Source: Imbricaverruca yamaguchii (taxonomy: Eukaryota > Arthropoda > Thecostraca > Neoverrucidae). Taken from it: a stretch of 64,000 nucleotides of DNA. The position numbers were made by a program, and so were the translations under genes. The stretch is taken from the NCBI GenBank assembly GCA_034440575.1, contig JAOTOL010001392.1, positions 62,001-126,000 on the forward strand. Reading direction: 5' to 3'. This document shows positions 10,640 to 22,574 of this stretch, in pieces. Each line of letters starts with the position of its first letter. Within the stretch, counting starts at the first letter, position 1. Below the pieces are notes generated by a model, which did no database searches, had not been told where the DNA came from, and was given only the letters and a program-made list of their open reading frames with translations.

Positions 10640-11950
10640 CGGTCAGGAGCTAGTTGGGGGCTATGGATCCCTCAGTGGTAGGAGAACCGCGAAAGGAACC
10701 TGATTTCGTGAATTTATATCGGCTGGAAATGTCTCAAACCACTAAAAATCGACGTTAAAGTTGATTTTATAGCCATTTTCACGAAAACTGGTGCAGTAGT
10801 TAACGAGATCGTCCTCGGGTATTTTCCATTATTGTGATTATAGCGTTGCACCGCCATTTGGGGACCATTTAAAGACATTTAACGGACAATATTCATTACG
10901 GTTGTAGGCCAATACCACCAAATAGTCGCCAAATAAAAAGGCAACTATCATTGAACTTTTCATCGACATCCACATCGTACTTACTAAGATCGTCCATCGC
11001 GGAAAAAAGTTTGCATTTTAGGCCCTCCCAACGCTGGCGCCATGGACGCGCGAAATACGCCATTTTCAAGCCGTGGGGCGCCGGGTTCATTGTTGTTGGA
11101 GCCGTTCGGACATCAATTCGAGGTTTGTGAGATTGGTCGTTGATTAAACGTGTGATGATATTGATTCAAATATGCAAGGCTTATTCATCCACCCAATCCA
11201 CCAATGTGTGTATGCCAGGCTTTGACGACCATGGATCAGGATCATGGTTCGAAAAGCAGTCTCCCTGGATTTGTGATGCAGAGCATTATTACTCTCCGGG
11301 AAAGTCTTGCTCTTGGAAATTTAATTGAGGTCCTGGCAATTAACTGATTTGTGATGCATGTGCAGTGGGCAGTGCAAACCGATCTTATTATGGAGGTAAC
11401 TTATTCTTTACAACAACTATCCTCCATATCTGAAAATGCAAAATTGAATTTTTGAAATACTTCAACATCAATGGCTACAAAGTACAAATACGACTGTTGT
11501 TATGTGCCGTAGCTTTCCATATTTCTATCTGGTGTTTCTCAGTTATGATAAATTAAACATTGCTCACTGTCATCTCAATAATCCTTTGCATAAAAAGTGC
11601 TGTGCCTACCTCAGTTTTATTGCAGTTTGAGGAAATCATGAAGCAAATTTTAGATGCATTTTACATCCATGAATTGTACAAAGCGGTTAGGTCTGGTAAA
11701 GTTAGGTTATGGTAGGCTTTTCTGGTAAGTTGGAACAATTTCCAAGATTTTTGCTCTAAATTTTTTTTTCTTAAAAAATAGTGGGAATTTTACATAAATA
11801 AGAATTATGCGTCATAGTATTATTTTTATGGCAATTTAAGTTTGGCTAGGTTGGCCTTTTGTTGCATTTTTGTGGGTATTTTTTTCCATGGTATGGATGA
11901 ACTCTCCCATTTGACATTTATCTTCAGTCAGGTGGAAATCAAGTTCAGGA
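10640..11950. other. Transposon 5' non-coding region
   Basis: AT-rich sequence between the subterminal repeats and the transposase. It should hold the promoter and 5' leader, but no convincing TATA box or start was identified. Confidence 0.45.
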
Positions 11951-11966
11951 AGGGCATCAACTTGCA

Positions 11967-14083
11967 TTGCAGAATATGTATGGGCAAAATGATAACAGCA
12001 GGTGGACGGAGTACAGGAGGAAGAGGCGAGCCATGGATGAGTATTTAGAAAGGGCAGCTGTGGATGCATTCCCAGATTGCTTACCAAGTAACACACTCAA
12101 TATACCTGCTACCACTCCTGCTTGCCCATTACAAGCAAATCTGGTTGGGAAGGACTCTATGAGCAGTGAAGCCAATGACGTCAACATTTGGCACAGAGGA
12201 GGCAGATGACACAAGGTGCCATGGTCAGGGAATGGAAGATGTTGAGTTTCTGGGTACCCAATTTCCATTGGAGGAATCTGTGTCAGAAGGTGGGGAGGCT
12301 GCAAGGGACTGTGATAAAGGACCCAGTGATGAAGAACAGGCATCAAGAGAATTTGAGGCAGCCAGAAGAATTGCTCAATTGGCTGCAAAGTTCAACATCT
12401 CACACACTGCTGTTGGTGCTCTACTGATTATTCTGGCTGCATGTACAAATTTGTCCCTACCTGTGAATCCCAGGACACTTCTACAAACTCCGGTCGACAT
12501 TCGTCCCAAAGTATTTTGCGGTGGAAGCTTCCACTATTTTGGCATCACCAAGCCATTATGTTCAATGTTGAAACGGCTGTCTGTGAATGTCTTGGCTCTG
12601 TATGTGGTCCGACTCATTGTGATGGTCTTCTACTTTTTCGAAGCTCACAGGTTGGTATTTGACCAATTTTAGGAATGGTCCCAAATATATGCAAGGTGTT
12701 CACCGTAGCAGTGTGGGCAGGTGTGCATAAGCCCACTCCAGTGAATGAATATCTCAGTGACTTCATCAGTGAATGCAGGGCTTTGGTGCAACATGGCATC
12801 AGCTATCAGGGTGCAGTCATGCAGTTTATGCTACATGCAGTAATGGCAGATGCACCAGCTCGCTCCTACCTGAAGTGTATCAAGGCCCATAGTGGTCATC
12901 ATGGATGCGAACGACGTGAAGATGAAGGCGAGTATGTTGAGAGGAGGATGACATTTCCCAACCATGATGCAAAATGTCGTACAGATGAGGCATTTAGGGC
13001 CAGGTCAGATGAATGTCACCACAAGGGTGTGTCACCTTTTGCTGATATTCCCTCTTTTGACATGGTGCGAAATTTTCCTTTGGATTTCATGCACCTTGTA
13101 TGCCAGGGTGTTCTACGATCCATTGTGAAGTTATGGACTAGTGGCCCATTAACATCCCGTCTTCCGTCATCAACCATTGCGATGGTTTCAGAGAGGCTTC
13201 TTGCTATGCGGAACAGTATGTCTCGTGATTTTGTAAACCAAGAAGCTTAAAGGAATTTAGTTTCTGGAAGGCCACTGAGCTCAGACAATTTTTGCTGTAT
13301 TCAGGACCTGTGGCTCTGAAGGGTTTGGTTCCTGATAACATGTACATCTTGTTTGCCACCTTTTCTACAGCTATGCGGATTCTACTCTCCCCTTCCTTAT
13401 CAGGTAAGTTTTTATCATATGCTAGGGAGCTCTTATCAACCTTTGTAAACAACTTTTCTTTGCTCTTTGGGCGGGAATTCTTGGTTTACAACGTGCATTC
13501 ATTGCTTCACGTTGTTGATGATGTTGAGATTTATGGTCCACTAGATTGTATTTCATGCTTTCCTTTTGAGTCATACCTGAATACCATCAAACAGAAAGTG
13601 AGAAAGCCTGACAATGTGTGCAGTCAAATTTTGAGAAGGGTAACTGAGTTGGAGTGTCTTGATATCAAAAGGAAGCGCAGCCAAAGGAAACTGGTTGATC
13701 CACATAACTGTGGACCGGTAGTGTAGGGTATTGATATTGTTGGTCAATACAAACAATTTGTAGATGACACAATCTTAGTTGCTATAGACACACGTTATAA
13801 ATGTGTGGAACTCGAGGATGGGAGATTGGTATATGTTATGAACATTCTTAGCCTTGCTGATGGTCGAATTGTGTTTGTTGTACAAGCATTGGAGCAGCAA
13901 GCACCACTGTTTGAAAACACATTGAACTCTCTGAAATTAGGCATTTGCATCGTTGGTGAATTTCAGAACAAGTTACTGGCTGCGGAGCGCAGTAGGATTT
14001 TGCATAAGTGCTGTCTCCTTCCTCACTGTCACAAAGCAGTTGCAGTCCCACCTATTCATACCCATAGGGATATTGAGATGTAA
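11967..14083 (+). pseudogene. tnp2/CACTA-like transposase, disrupted
   Basis: Successive frames give one transposase. An N-terminal segment at 11967 (SRWTEYRRKRRAMDEYLERA) is followed by LPVNPRTLL...GGSFHYFGI near 12460-12545, then CDGLLLFRSS, and PILG... from 12675. Next come LKCIKAHSGHHGCE, PFADIPSFDMVRNFPLDFMH (about 13040-13095) and, after 13250, WKATELRQFLLYSG and VHSLLHVVDDVEIYGPLD. The DMV...FPLDFMH block is characteristic of tnp2-related animal transposases. Breaks seen are a frame change near 12550, TGA replacing a likely Trp codon at about 12660, a frameshift near 13230-13245 and a stop at 13724-13726. Some of these could be unspliced introns, but the in-frame TGA and the shift inside KPRSLKEF argue for decay. 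Confidence 0.83.
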
Positions 14084-14790
14084 TCCTTGAAATCTGCCGG
14101 TGCACCTTATTGCAGCTTTGTTTAAGGACAATATGTATGTGCACCAAATAAGAAACTTGGGTAAAGACAGCTAGAGCCAGTGCTCTCAAACTCTGCATCA
14201 TGATTGCTGATGTTTGCTGCGATGTAGCACTTATGGTGGAAGCCTGTAGTGATTGATGTAATAAACATTCGCTGGGACCAAAGGCGTATTTTTATTGTGT
14301 TCACTGCTTTGCAGTTGAAGTGCTCGGCGATTTGCTTATATAGTGTAACTCATCGATTTCATGTCATGCAGATACTGATTGTCCGATATCAAGCTGAGCC
14401 ATGTTTCGTGTTGTTGAGTTTACGGCTACGAATGAGATCGCCGTGGTGTGCTCCACCTGGTGGTCTCCAGACGACTGCGAACTGGGCCAAGGATCGTGTT
14501 TTTGGCCCTCTCAAAGGGGTACTAAAATCACGTCAATGGTACTGCGCCAAGAGGTCCCAAGGCCAAACTGGACTTCACACCGTGCGAGGTGTCTCCTGGT
14601 TACACGTTAGTGAGTCATTTTTGCAATCTTCCCATTACTTATTTTTTTCCGTGGTTTACACTCCCCATTTATCTGGGAATACATATGTGATGGGATCAGC
14701 ATGCTACAAAGGCTTCTTATCTGAGTACGGATTCCACGACATGACAGATAATTCGTGTAAACTGACGTTCGCTTGCTTGATGTTTGAATA

Positions 14791-14812
14791 TTGGAGTTTA
14801 GGGGCGCATCGA
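14791..14812 (-). mobile_element. 22-bp LINE-tail insertion with 15-bp TSD
   Basis: The reverse complement, TCGATGCGCCCCTAAACTCC plus AA, is the 3' tail of the I-group LINE family. It is flanked by exact 15-bp direct repeats CTTGATGTTTGAATA at 14776-14790 and 14813-14827. It inserted just in front of an older tail copy (14826-14882). Confidence 0.85.
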
Positions 14813-14825
14813 CTTGATGTTTGAA

Positions 14826-14882
14826 TAGCGCAGTATAGGTGCTGTGTGACTCGTGCACCCCAAAACTACAATAACCAACTCG
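14826..14882 (+). mobile_element. LINE-tail copy, older
   Basis: It reads AGCGCAGTATAGG...GACTCGTGCACCCC and then CAAAACTACAATAACCAACT, aligning with the hairpin and AACY-type tail of the LINE 3' end. No target duplication was identified. Confidence 0.75.
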
Positions 14883-15227
14883 TTTATGTATTGCAAAAGC
14901 ACGGGATAGTTGCACGTTCTTGACTCTGAGGCTCAACCTACAAAATCGCTATTGCAGGTAATTGACGAGAGTGACCCAAACGAGGCGCACTGGTGACGAG
15001 AGTTTATATACAACAATCTTCTTTAAGCACAATATGGGGAATGGAGACTTAGGAAACCCCACTGAGTTCCAAGCAAACCACCAACTAGCTTATCCGCGAC
15101 TACAAACGGCTGAATTGGTTCAGCCTCGGGAGCAAAAAATCTGGTAGAGCACAAATAACCTGCTGTAAGTAGGGCCAAATAAGGTATCCAGGTTGTTATA
15201 TAATCGTTGTATAATCGTTAAATTTTC

Positions 15228-15262
15228 AAGTCGATGCGCCCCAATGCCCTGATAACTAACTG
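15228..15262 (+). mobile_element. LINE-tail copy, very short
   Basis: AAGTCGATGCGCCCC followed by a TGCCCTGATAACTAACTG tail matches the family 3' terminus. Flanking duplications were not clear. Confidence 0.7.
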
Positions 15263-17278
15263 CTGAATTATCGAGGAAAGAACTTTTTAATTGCATTAAT
15301 ATCGTAAGCTGACATCTCAACGTGTGGGTATGTGCGTTTGATAATGTCAATTATAGCCCATGTTAGGACAGCCTGCACTGTTACTCAGAGTTTTCACCTG
15401 TCCTGGTGGTCAGGGAACATGCGTAAATGTACTTATTGTATTGCTTGTGATTTAACGCATTTACTGGTTGTTGTAGGCCAAACCCAAGATATGACCAGGG
15501 TGCATCACCTGAGCCAGAGCGAAGGAGAACGACACTTCAAGCTCCGCCTCGTCCTCCCCTCACGTTTCGTGCATATCCTTAGTGGATCCCCAGCCCAGAG
15601 AAATGTCATGCATCCGTGCATCCCACTTCGCGCCAACGTGCCTCTCAACGTGAAGTCTCCCCACTTGAATGCCACGCTACCAGTCAAAAGCAGCGGTGCA
15701 CAACTGGTTCTGCTCCCCACCGTCATACTTCCCGGCGTGAAGCCTCCCCATCATATCACAACCCTAGCCCAAAGAAACGCCTCGTGCCTACCCACAATAC
15801 AGCTTGTATTGTATCTGATCGTGCATCTTTGAATCCCGGAATGCAGCCGGCCCCATCAGCCGCTGCAAGCCAAAACGAAGGTAACTTAGTCTACCTATGG
15901 TACGATTTCCCAATATGGTCCACTTCCACCGGAACATAGTGCATTATAATTAAACGGAATAATTATGTAATGCTAAATATTTCGATTGACCCTTTATTAA
16001 AGAGCTAAAAGTCCGATTCGTGAAGTTGTAAAGATCCACCACCGGAAAGTATTGGAGTTGTACAAAAGCAAACTGTTTAGGAGGAATACATGCTAAGCTT
16101 AATCTTGGATGTCGTCTTATCTGCACTCTGGTGGTGTCCGATTCAGGAAGACTTACCATGTGCACACTGGAAATAGTCCGGTGAACTGTTTTTTTTTGTT
16201 TTTGTCAAGGCGGAAATAAATATATAAATAGCAAACCGGCGACCTCCTTGTATCTGTAAATAGGGATCAAGCCAACCGACTTTCAGTGAACTGGGGGGGG
16301 GGGGGGGAGGGAAAGGACGCCTGCCGTTTTGGTTCAGTTGGACGATGCATGTTGCCACTGAAGAACATCATACTGATCATTACTTCAGTATTCTTTATAC
16401 ATTAATTTTACGACATATTGACAGTTGTGAAGATTCTGCTGATCGCGGTGGCTGATGACATCTTCAAGCAATGTGTGTGGGGCTGTTTGGTGGCTCTTCC
16501 ACCACTTCGCAATTAATGCTACCTGCAAATGTGTTGCAGAGGCTACCAGGAGACTGCTATCATCCGTGCTCGTAAAGCTGGATGTAGTTATAAAAAAGCA
16601 GGACGCCCTTTCTGGACGCCTGGATGCCCTCCTAGGGAAGGGAGACACGTCGTTGAAACCCGAGGGGCTTCCTATCCCGGCTCGGAGCCAAGAAGACGTT
16701 ACAGCTTTATCGGAGCAATTGGAGGCTCCAGAACGACGCAGCTCACTGGTATGGTTTGAGTTGCGTATGTTTATCGTTCAGTTTCTTAAATGCAACCTGG
16801 ACCGTATTCTAGTTTTGAAGTTGTATGTTGTGTCATGGTTGCTTTGTTCACTGCGTGACATCGGCGCCATTTTTGTTCCTGCGTAATACATGACCCTTGT
16901 CGTATTTAACTTTCAGCTACCGAGTACTGCACAAAATATTATTGGAACATCTCATTTTCCAAGAATGTGTCTCTTAGGAAGACTTGCCGTAGTCTCATGC
17001 TGTCCCAATCATGTTTTAATCCGAAAGCTGCCCAAATGAAGTCTTCCCGACTGATCCATGAGCGAAAACACTTGGCGTGCTTCTGTCTCCCTAAGGGTAG
17101 TATTAGGCAACAAATCTTCCATCGTTCAATCAGGGCAGCTTTTCTAACTAATATCAGAAATCAAATTTTCTGTGGTTTATGTCCCTCATTAACTTACTGA
17201 CAAAATGAGGATCGTAACACAGCATGGTATTTCACCTCAGGGCATGCCATTCTCTCGACGAACTTCCACTGCTTCACT

Positions 17279-17347
17279 TGGGCGCTAAATGACCAACCAT
17301 GGTCGATACGCCCTAAAACCACAATCACACACACACACACACACACA
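17279..17347 (+). mobile_element. LINE-tail insertion with 13-bp TSD
   Basis: The insert starts TGGGCGCTAAATGACC, includes CATGGTCGATACGCCC, and ends in a (CA)n tail. Exact 13-bp repeats CCACTGCTTCACT flank it (17266-17278 and 17348-17360). The interrupted sequence is itself an older copy of the LINE 3' UTR, so this is a nested event. Confidence 0.85.
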
Positions 17348-17462
17348 CCACTGCTTCACTGACTATGTTGCTCGGATTTTACTGCTTGACTAACAATGTT
17401 ATAGCGCTGAATGACCAACACAGTCTATGTGCTCATAAATTACAATAACCAACCAACTAATC
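17348..17462 (+). mobile_element. Older, longer copy of the LINE 3' end
   Basis: CACTGACTATGTTGCTCGG ... AACAATGTTATAGCGCTGAA ... ACAATAACCAACCAACTAA matches the 3' UTR and tail of the I-group LINE at 59810-59945, including the CACTGATGATGTTGC-type repeat. This links the dispersed short tails to that LINE family. Confidence 0.75.
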
Positions 17463-20059
17463 AATACAAACGAACAGTATACATCATCATTTGGCATTCT
17501 TCAGCTGTTCCTTAGCTGTTAGCAGCTGAAAAATCCCCATGGATATAGGATGCTGTTGATTTGGATACATTTCAGATTAAATGGTCATTTTAACAGCAAC
17601 TAGGGTTGATTTTTCAAACGGTTTATGCCATGAGTCTCCGCCAGCATCCGTCACCTGCAATCCAAGTTAGCTATTTTGGATTTAGGGCGCCTTGATTTAA
17701 TTGGTTATGTAGTACCCTAATATGTTCCTTCAATGAGGTAAACAAAAGTCCCTCATGTTTCCAGGCGTCCTACTTGACAACCCTGGGCGGTGACACCGTG
17801 CCAGCAGTAATGCGGCTTTGTTGATCAGCCCTGATGGACAGCGCCGAATCCGACCTCTTTTCACTCACCGGGAAGTCCAAGTTAGATGGGAAGAAGAAGT
17901 TACAGGTAACCCGTCTGCACCAGACCATAATCAGTAAGTGGTAACACGCCATCATTTCATGATTGACTTCTGAGTTTCCATCATAGCCCATTACATAAGG
18001 AATAAGGCCAGGATGATCTTGGAAATGATCAGCTTCCATTGCCATGCGAGTTCTCAAGAAATGAGCAATGATGTGATGTGTCGAGGTTCGGTTTACTACC
18101 ATTCTGAAACCACCACTAACTTCTTACTTCGTTACCCTGGAACCGCCGCTGCCATTTATGCACATTTAGTGACGTTAAATGTGCAATCAGTATGTGTGTC
18201 TTCTTCACCAGCGGCGTTCTCAAAAACTAGTCCTGATATACATAGCATGTCTGTCTTTATAAGATATAGCGGCTTTATAGTGGCATCATACGCCGAAGAG
18301 TTTTAGAAGACGTCGCGAAGTTCAGAACTATAGCCTGTCGCGTTAAGCGGGGAACAAACTAGGGAGCTTCTGAAGCCCTCTCACACAATGAGGTTACGGT
18401 TCAACTGTCCGTAATGATTTGCTGAAGCCGGTTTAGTTCAAGTATATTGACGAATTATGTTTATATTCGCTGTAGAAGGTATGTGGCTATTGCGGTTTTA
18501 TCTTCGCCTGCATCCTCTCTATTCTTCACTGCTGCAAGTACTTGTTAGTAGTCAACCGCTTAATAGACTCATCGTAATTGTACTTCTTCATATCGGTGTT
18601 CTGGCTCTGAAAATGTCCAGTCCTTAGGAAGGCGGCTGTGTAAGGAGGTCGTACCATGGTGAATGTGCCCAGGTAGCCGTTGGTCCCACACCAGGTATAC
18701 ACACGACCTATTCGTCTTTCACAGTCCATAATCCCCAAAAGTAGAGTTCAATTTCCTCATTAATCCCTGATATACTGGAACTGTACGGCCTGCAAACTGC
18801 CTTTAGCTTCCATGTACCTGACTTTCACCAACCATAAGCACCGTTCTTATCACGTGATTTATGTATATGTCCATCATATTATGTACTTTTGGGACAGGTG
18901 AGATTCCTTCCTTTGGAGTGGTTCGGACTACCACCCCCAATAACATTAGGTTGTGCCGAAGGAATATCACAAAGTTTGACGTTATCACTTTTCCATCCTT
19001 TTTTTTAAATCTGCCCATGGGTATCATCACCTTACATGGTCAGATAAATCAGCTGATCTATACCACCCGCTGCATGCCTTCCGTAAACGACGAACACTGT
19101 GGTTTTCCTGTGCAAGTGAGATTGTGGTTTGGTTCGCACTGCGTCGCAAGACTACCCCCAGTTTCTGTCTGCAGTTGGCTTTGATTTGATGTACTCCCGC
19201 CCACAAATGCAGTGTATGGATATCAATCACCTGATTGCGAAATACAAGGTCATGAAATGGAATAGTATGTTGTTTTGCTTGTTATCGCCCCTTACTTGAC
19301 ACCGATGGGTTTATACCTGGCTCGACTAACCTAATGGGCGCTGTATAGCCTGTGTAGTTGATGCGCCTATAAATCGCAATAACCAGATGATGGATTTGGC
19401 TGATGTAGCCATGAGTGTAAATAGCCCTTCGGCCAACCTTAGTGTTCCTAACTTGTGCAAAGTAGTAAAAGGGTTGAGACTACAATTGATGCTTTCGGGC
19501 TTTTCAGTGGCGGTGAAGAAGAACATGAAGACAGCCGGAAGTACCATGCGATAAATCGATTTCGCATTGGGAAAATTGCTGCAAGGATCGCGGGATCGCG
19601 GTGGCAGAAGATTAGAACGGGTCCACAATGACCGCGAAAGACCACAGGTCGAACGCCGCGCTCCGGAGCGCGATACCGCGACGGATGAGCGTGAAGCGTC
19701 GCCTCGGTCTGGAAACGACAGTCCCAGGAGCTCACAGCTGGCGTTTAGTGATTATTAGAGAAGAGTATAGTAGAGAAGTGCGTTATTGTATTATACCAAG
19801 AATTAATATACGTTTTGCATTTCGCACGGCATTTCGAGGTTGGTGACAGCTGGGAGCGAACCGTGCTTATTGGTGAAAGCGCTCAAGGTGGTCTACTCAG
19901 AACGTGGTTTAAAATACTGAATGAAGTGGTGCGCCAAGTGTGCTTTTCACTAAGTCCCTATTACGCTGAAATACTATATTTTTCGGAGTTCATTCAATAA
20001 GTGTCAACACGGCATACGTATAAATTGCGGCCCAGTCCGCGCCACGCTTGCGCTCGAAG
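17463..20059. other. Transposon interior, no gene recognised
   Basis: About 2.6 kb between the second gene and the right subterminal array. Open frames are short and show no family resemblance. A LINE tail sits at 19335-19385. Confidence 0.5.
19335..19385 (+). mobile_element. LINE-tail copy
   Basis: TGGGCGCTGTATAGCC...GTAGTTGATGCGCC then TATAAATCGCAATAACCA follows the family hairpin plus tail pattern. No clear target duplication. Confidence 0.75.
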
Positions 20060-20680
20060 TAGACTCGCGCGCCCAGCCTCAGCCCGGTCCGCGCCCAGTC
20101 CCTGCCCAGCCGGGGCTCGGCCCGCGCCCAGTCCCTGCCCAGCCGGGGCCCGATCCGCGCCCAGTCCCTGCCCAGCCGGGGCTCGGCCCGCGCCCAGTCC
20201 CTGCCCAGCCGGGGCTCGGCCCGCGCCCAGTCCCTGCCCAGCCGGGGCTCGGCCCGCGCCCAGTCCCTGCCCAGCCGGGGCCCGGTCCGCGCCCAGTCCC
20301 TGCCCAGCCGGGGCTCGGCCCGCGCCCAGTCCCTGCCCAGCCGGGGCCCGGTCCGCGCCCAGTCCCTGCCCAGCCGGGGCCCGGTCCGCGCCCAGTCCCT
20401 GCCCAGCCGGGGCCCGGTCCGCGCCCAGTCCCTGCCCAGCCGGGGCCCGGCACGCGCCCAGTCCCTGCCCAGCCGGGGCCCGATCCGCGCCCAGTCCCTG
20501 CCCAGCCGGGGCCCGGCACGCGCCTAGTCCCTGCCCAGCCGGGGCCCGGCACGCGCCCAGTCCCTGCCCAGCCGGGGCCCGGCACGCGCCCAGTCCCTGC
20601 CCAGCCGGGGCCCGATCCGCGCCCAGTCCCTGCCCAGCCGGGGCCCGGCACGCGCCTAGTCCGCGCCACACTTGCGCTCA
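20060..20680. repeat. 33-bp minisatellite, about 18 copies (right subterminal)
   Basis: The unit is CCAGTCCCTGCCCAGCCGGG followed by GCCCGRTCCGCGC. It is GC-rich, built from GGGCCC/CCCAG motifs related to the left subterminal region, and lies 190 bp inside the right TIR. Because 33 is divisible by 3, both strands carry stop-free frames that are not genes. Confidence 0.95.
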
Positions 20681-20869
20681 GAGTAGATTGGCGTGCCCAG
20701 CCGTCCCCGTTCGCGCCACGCCTGTGCTCGGTGTAGGCTCGCATGCCCGGTCGCTGCCCAGCTGGGCTCCGGTCAGAAAACCGACCGGGGCCATGTCGGG
20801 CCCCAGCGAATAAATGCTGCATGGGCCAACTGAGGCCCAGTCGTTGCCCTGTCGTCTGCCCAGCCGGGC

Positions 20870-20902
20870 CCCAGTCGGGGCCCGGTTAAAATGCTGGCTG
20901 GG
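20870..20902 (-). repeat. Right terminal inverted repeat
   Basis: Read on the minus strand it begins CCCAGCCAGCATTTTAACCG and continues GGCCCCGACTGGG, matching the left TIR at 31 of 33 positions. It is followed by the TT duplication. Confidence 0.9.
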
Positions 20903-21112
20903 TTGTTGGTAAGTAACAGTGTGATGGTAAACATCAGATATGGCAGCACATACTGCACTTGTTGGTCAGCTGTTGTTGGGTGTTTCAATCGCACTGTAAA
21001 CATCAGATATGGCAGCACATACTGCACTTGTTGGTCAGCAACAGTGTGATTGTCAACATCAGATATGGCAGCACATACAGCACTTGTTGGTCAGCAACAG
21101 TGTGATGGCAAT
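20903..21112. repeat. 56-bp tandem repeat, right part of the split array
   Basis: Begins in mid-unit (TTGTTGGTAAGTAACAGTG), then full starts at 20931, 21000 and 21056. One unit is 69 bp because of a local insertion. It is the continuation of the array at 10213-10356. Confidence 0.92.
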
Positions 21113-22220
21113 CAGGGGTGCAAGGACCAGTCTTTAAATTACCATGCAATGCCCCATAAATGGGCAAATAAGACTTGGAGTAAAGTATGCCATCAAGAAG
21201 GGAACACTGAAATATATCAATTACAGCATGGTCACAAGTGCTGCTGAGCCCAATAAAAATAGCATTATGCAAGGAAGAGTAAAGTCAAATTACCACCCAC
21301 ACCATGAAGAACATCAGAAAAACACTAGCATGCACTACGACATGGAAATATATTGTATTGGTCCCGAATATGACTGGGGACTCCTTGTTCTTTTTTTTTG
21401 CTTCTAAATGTCAATGTGTTGGCGTTACTTCAAATAAACTGATTTGTGCTGGATGACATACTGGAACACGGTTTCCAGATTTATCTTCTATGATAAAAAT
21501 ATTCAAGAACCAGAAAGTCAAGGGGCATCACATCAGCAATGTTACGATAATTATGAGCTAAACAGTTCCAATTTAAAGTACGGTTCTGGGTCTATTTTGT
21601 CCCATAATGAGGTGGGATAATAATTTTTTTTATTTTTAGACAACCGGCTCACGGCATCAGAACGAGCTGAATGCTATTGTGAAACAACACAAGTCATGCT
21701 TTTTAGCCGTTATTTTCTCATGGCTTCCGACATAAAATTTTCAAAAAATAAATGAGCAAGATTTTGTATATTTGCTCCATGCGCAGAAGAAGGTAGGAAA
21801 TATCGCCCATTTCCATTAAATCCTTTCCAAACTTTTTCAATTTCTCCCACCACAATTTTCAACCAGCCGGTTGCAATGGACTAAACCGGTGGCAGAAAAC
21901 AATTTCAGCCGGATCTTATCAACCTTCGTTGTCATGCATGTTCTCACAACGGCATTTTATTTCACCCAACGTGGCTTCTTCTGATACCTGTCCAACTCCG
22001 ACTACAACTCATACCTCAACATAATCCACAAAACTGTCACCACATCATTCCGCGGAGGAGCGAGGCACATTTCTATCTACAGCTGGACTGCACCACAGCC
22101 TCCCGCTGACCCCACGCCGCGAGATGTCAATCAACCCACCACACAGGACAAACCCCACCTGACGCGCACACTACACGCCCCACCACCACCCCGAGTCCCG
22201 GCCGCCCAGCGTCCGCTCAC
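21113..22220. other. Intron sequence, no gene recognised
   Basis: AT-rich intron between the 56-bp array and exon C. Nothing was recognised apart from the intron start GTGAGC (22220-22215, minus strand). Confidence 0.55.
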
Positions 22221-22574
22221 CCGGAGGTTGTTGCTGAAGTCGCAGTGGCGGCAGACGTAGCGGCCGCGTCGGATGTCTCCGCCGTACTGGCACAGACTGC
22301 TGCGGAAGTGCCTGTCGACGGCGCGCGGCGTGCTGAGCAGCTTGCCGCACGTGTCGCAGCGCGCCGGCAGCCCGTGGCCGGCGCTGTGCGCGGGCATCGC
22401 GCGCGCCGACACCACGGCGCCGCACGTGCTACACACGTGCGGCGCGGCCGGTCCGTGGCGCAGCCGCACGTGCCGGCGCGCGGCGAACAGCAGCGCGAAC
22501 GACGCGTCGCACTCGCCGCAGCTGAAGCGCGTGTCGGCGCCGACGGCGATGCGCTGTCGGTCATGCCGGTGCAC
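22221..22574 (-). CDS. C2H2 zinc-finger gene, exon C
   Basis: The exon is 354 bp (118 codons, phase 0 at both ends), between the acceptor CGACTTCCGGCAG and the donor CTCCGG|GTGAGC. It begins VHRHDRQR, continuing a finger-like unit from exon B (KRCSRC...HFDDE). Three complete fingers follow: CGEC...HVRLRH (CX2CX12HX4H), CSTC...HSAGH (CX2CX11HX3H) and CDTC...HFRSSLC (a C2HC type). A fourth opens with CRHCDFSNNLR and is finished by exon D 18 kb away. Codons are strongly GC-rich at third positions, unlike the AT-rich intron on its left. Role inferred from family: nucleic-acid-binding nuclear protein. I could not identify the orthologue. Confidence 0.88.

Larger units (their letters stand above)
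14401..17207 (+). pseudogene. Second transposon gene, DUF4806-like N-terminus
   Basis: Exon 1 starts at ATG 14401 (FRVVEFTATNEIAVVCSTWW, then CFWPS...), the typical opening of proteins that carry DUF4806. It ends near a GTTACAC or GTTAG junction around 14600. A basic, Ser/Pro-rich exon lies around 15470-15880, holding an in-frame TAG near 15582. Another exon follows GTGTTGCAG at about 16536 and encodes a coiled-coil-like heptad stretch (KLDVVIKKQDALSGRLDALL), then GLPIPARSQEDVTALSEQLE. A last exon may begin after TTTCAG at about 16916 and ends at 17200; I do not recognise it. Animal EnSpm-like elements often pair a transposase with such a protein, whose job is unclear. The TAG and nested LINE tails suggest decay, so calling it intact would be unsafe. 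Confidence 0.6.
10357..20902 (+). mobile_element. 10.5-kb DNA transposon with TIRs, CACTA/EnSpm-like
   Basis: Terminal inverted repeats at 10357-10389 and 20870-20902 match at 31 of 33 positions. The element interrupts a 56-bp satellite unit: the left flank ends GCACTT and the right flank begins TTGTTGG, while intact units read GCACTTGTTGG, so TT is duplicated and the empty site is known. Inside, on the plus strand, are a tnp2-like transposase (11967-14083) and a second multi-exon gene (14401-17207). GGGCCC-rich repeats sit next to both ends, a layout known from CACTA elements. The ends start CCSAGCC instead of the usual CACTR, so the superfamily is provisional. The transposase is broken, so this copy cannot move by itself. 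Several LINE tails have since inserted in it. Confidence 0.87.

Noticed and set aside
20001..20813. CPAGARPAPSP-type repetitive protein
   Set aside because: By-product of the 33-bp subterminal array of the transposon.
10357..20902. Assigning the large transposon to Kolobok, piggyBac or another TTAA-type family
   Set aside because: The flanks show only TT duplicated and the transposase motifs are tnp2-like.
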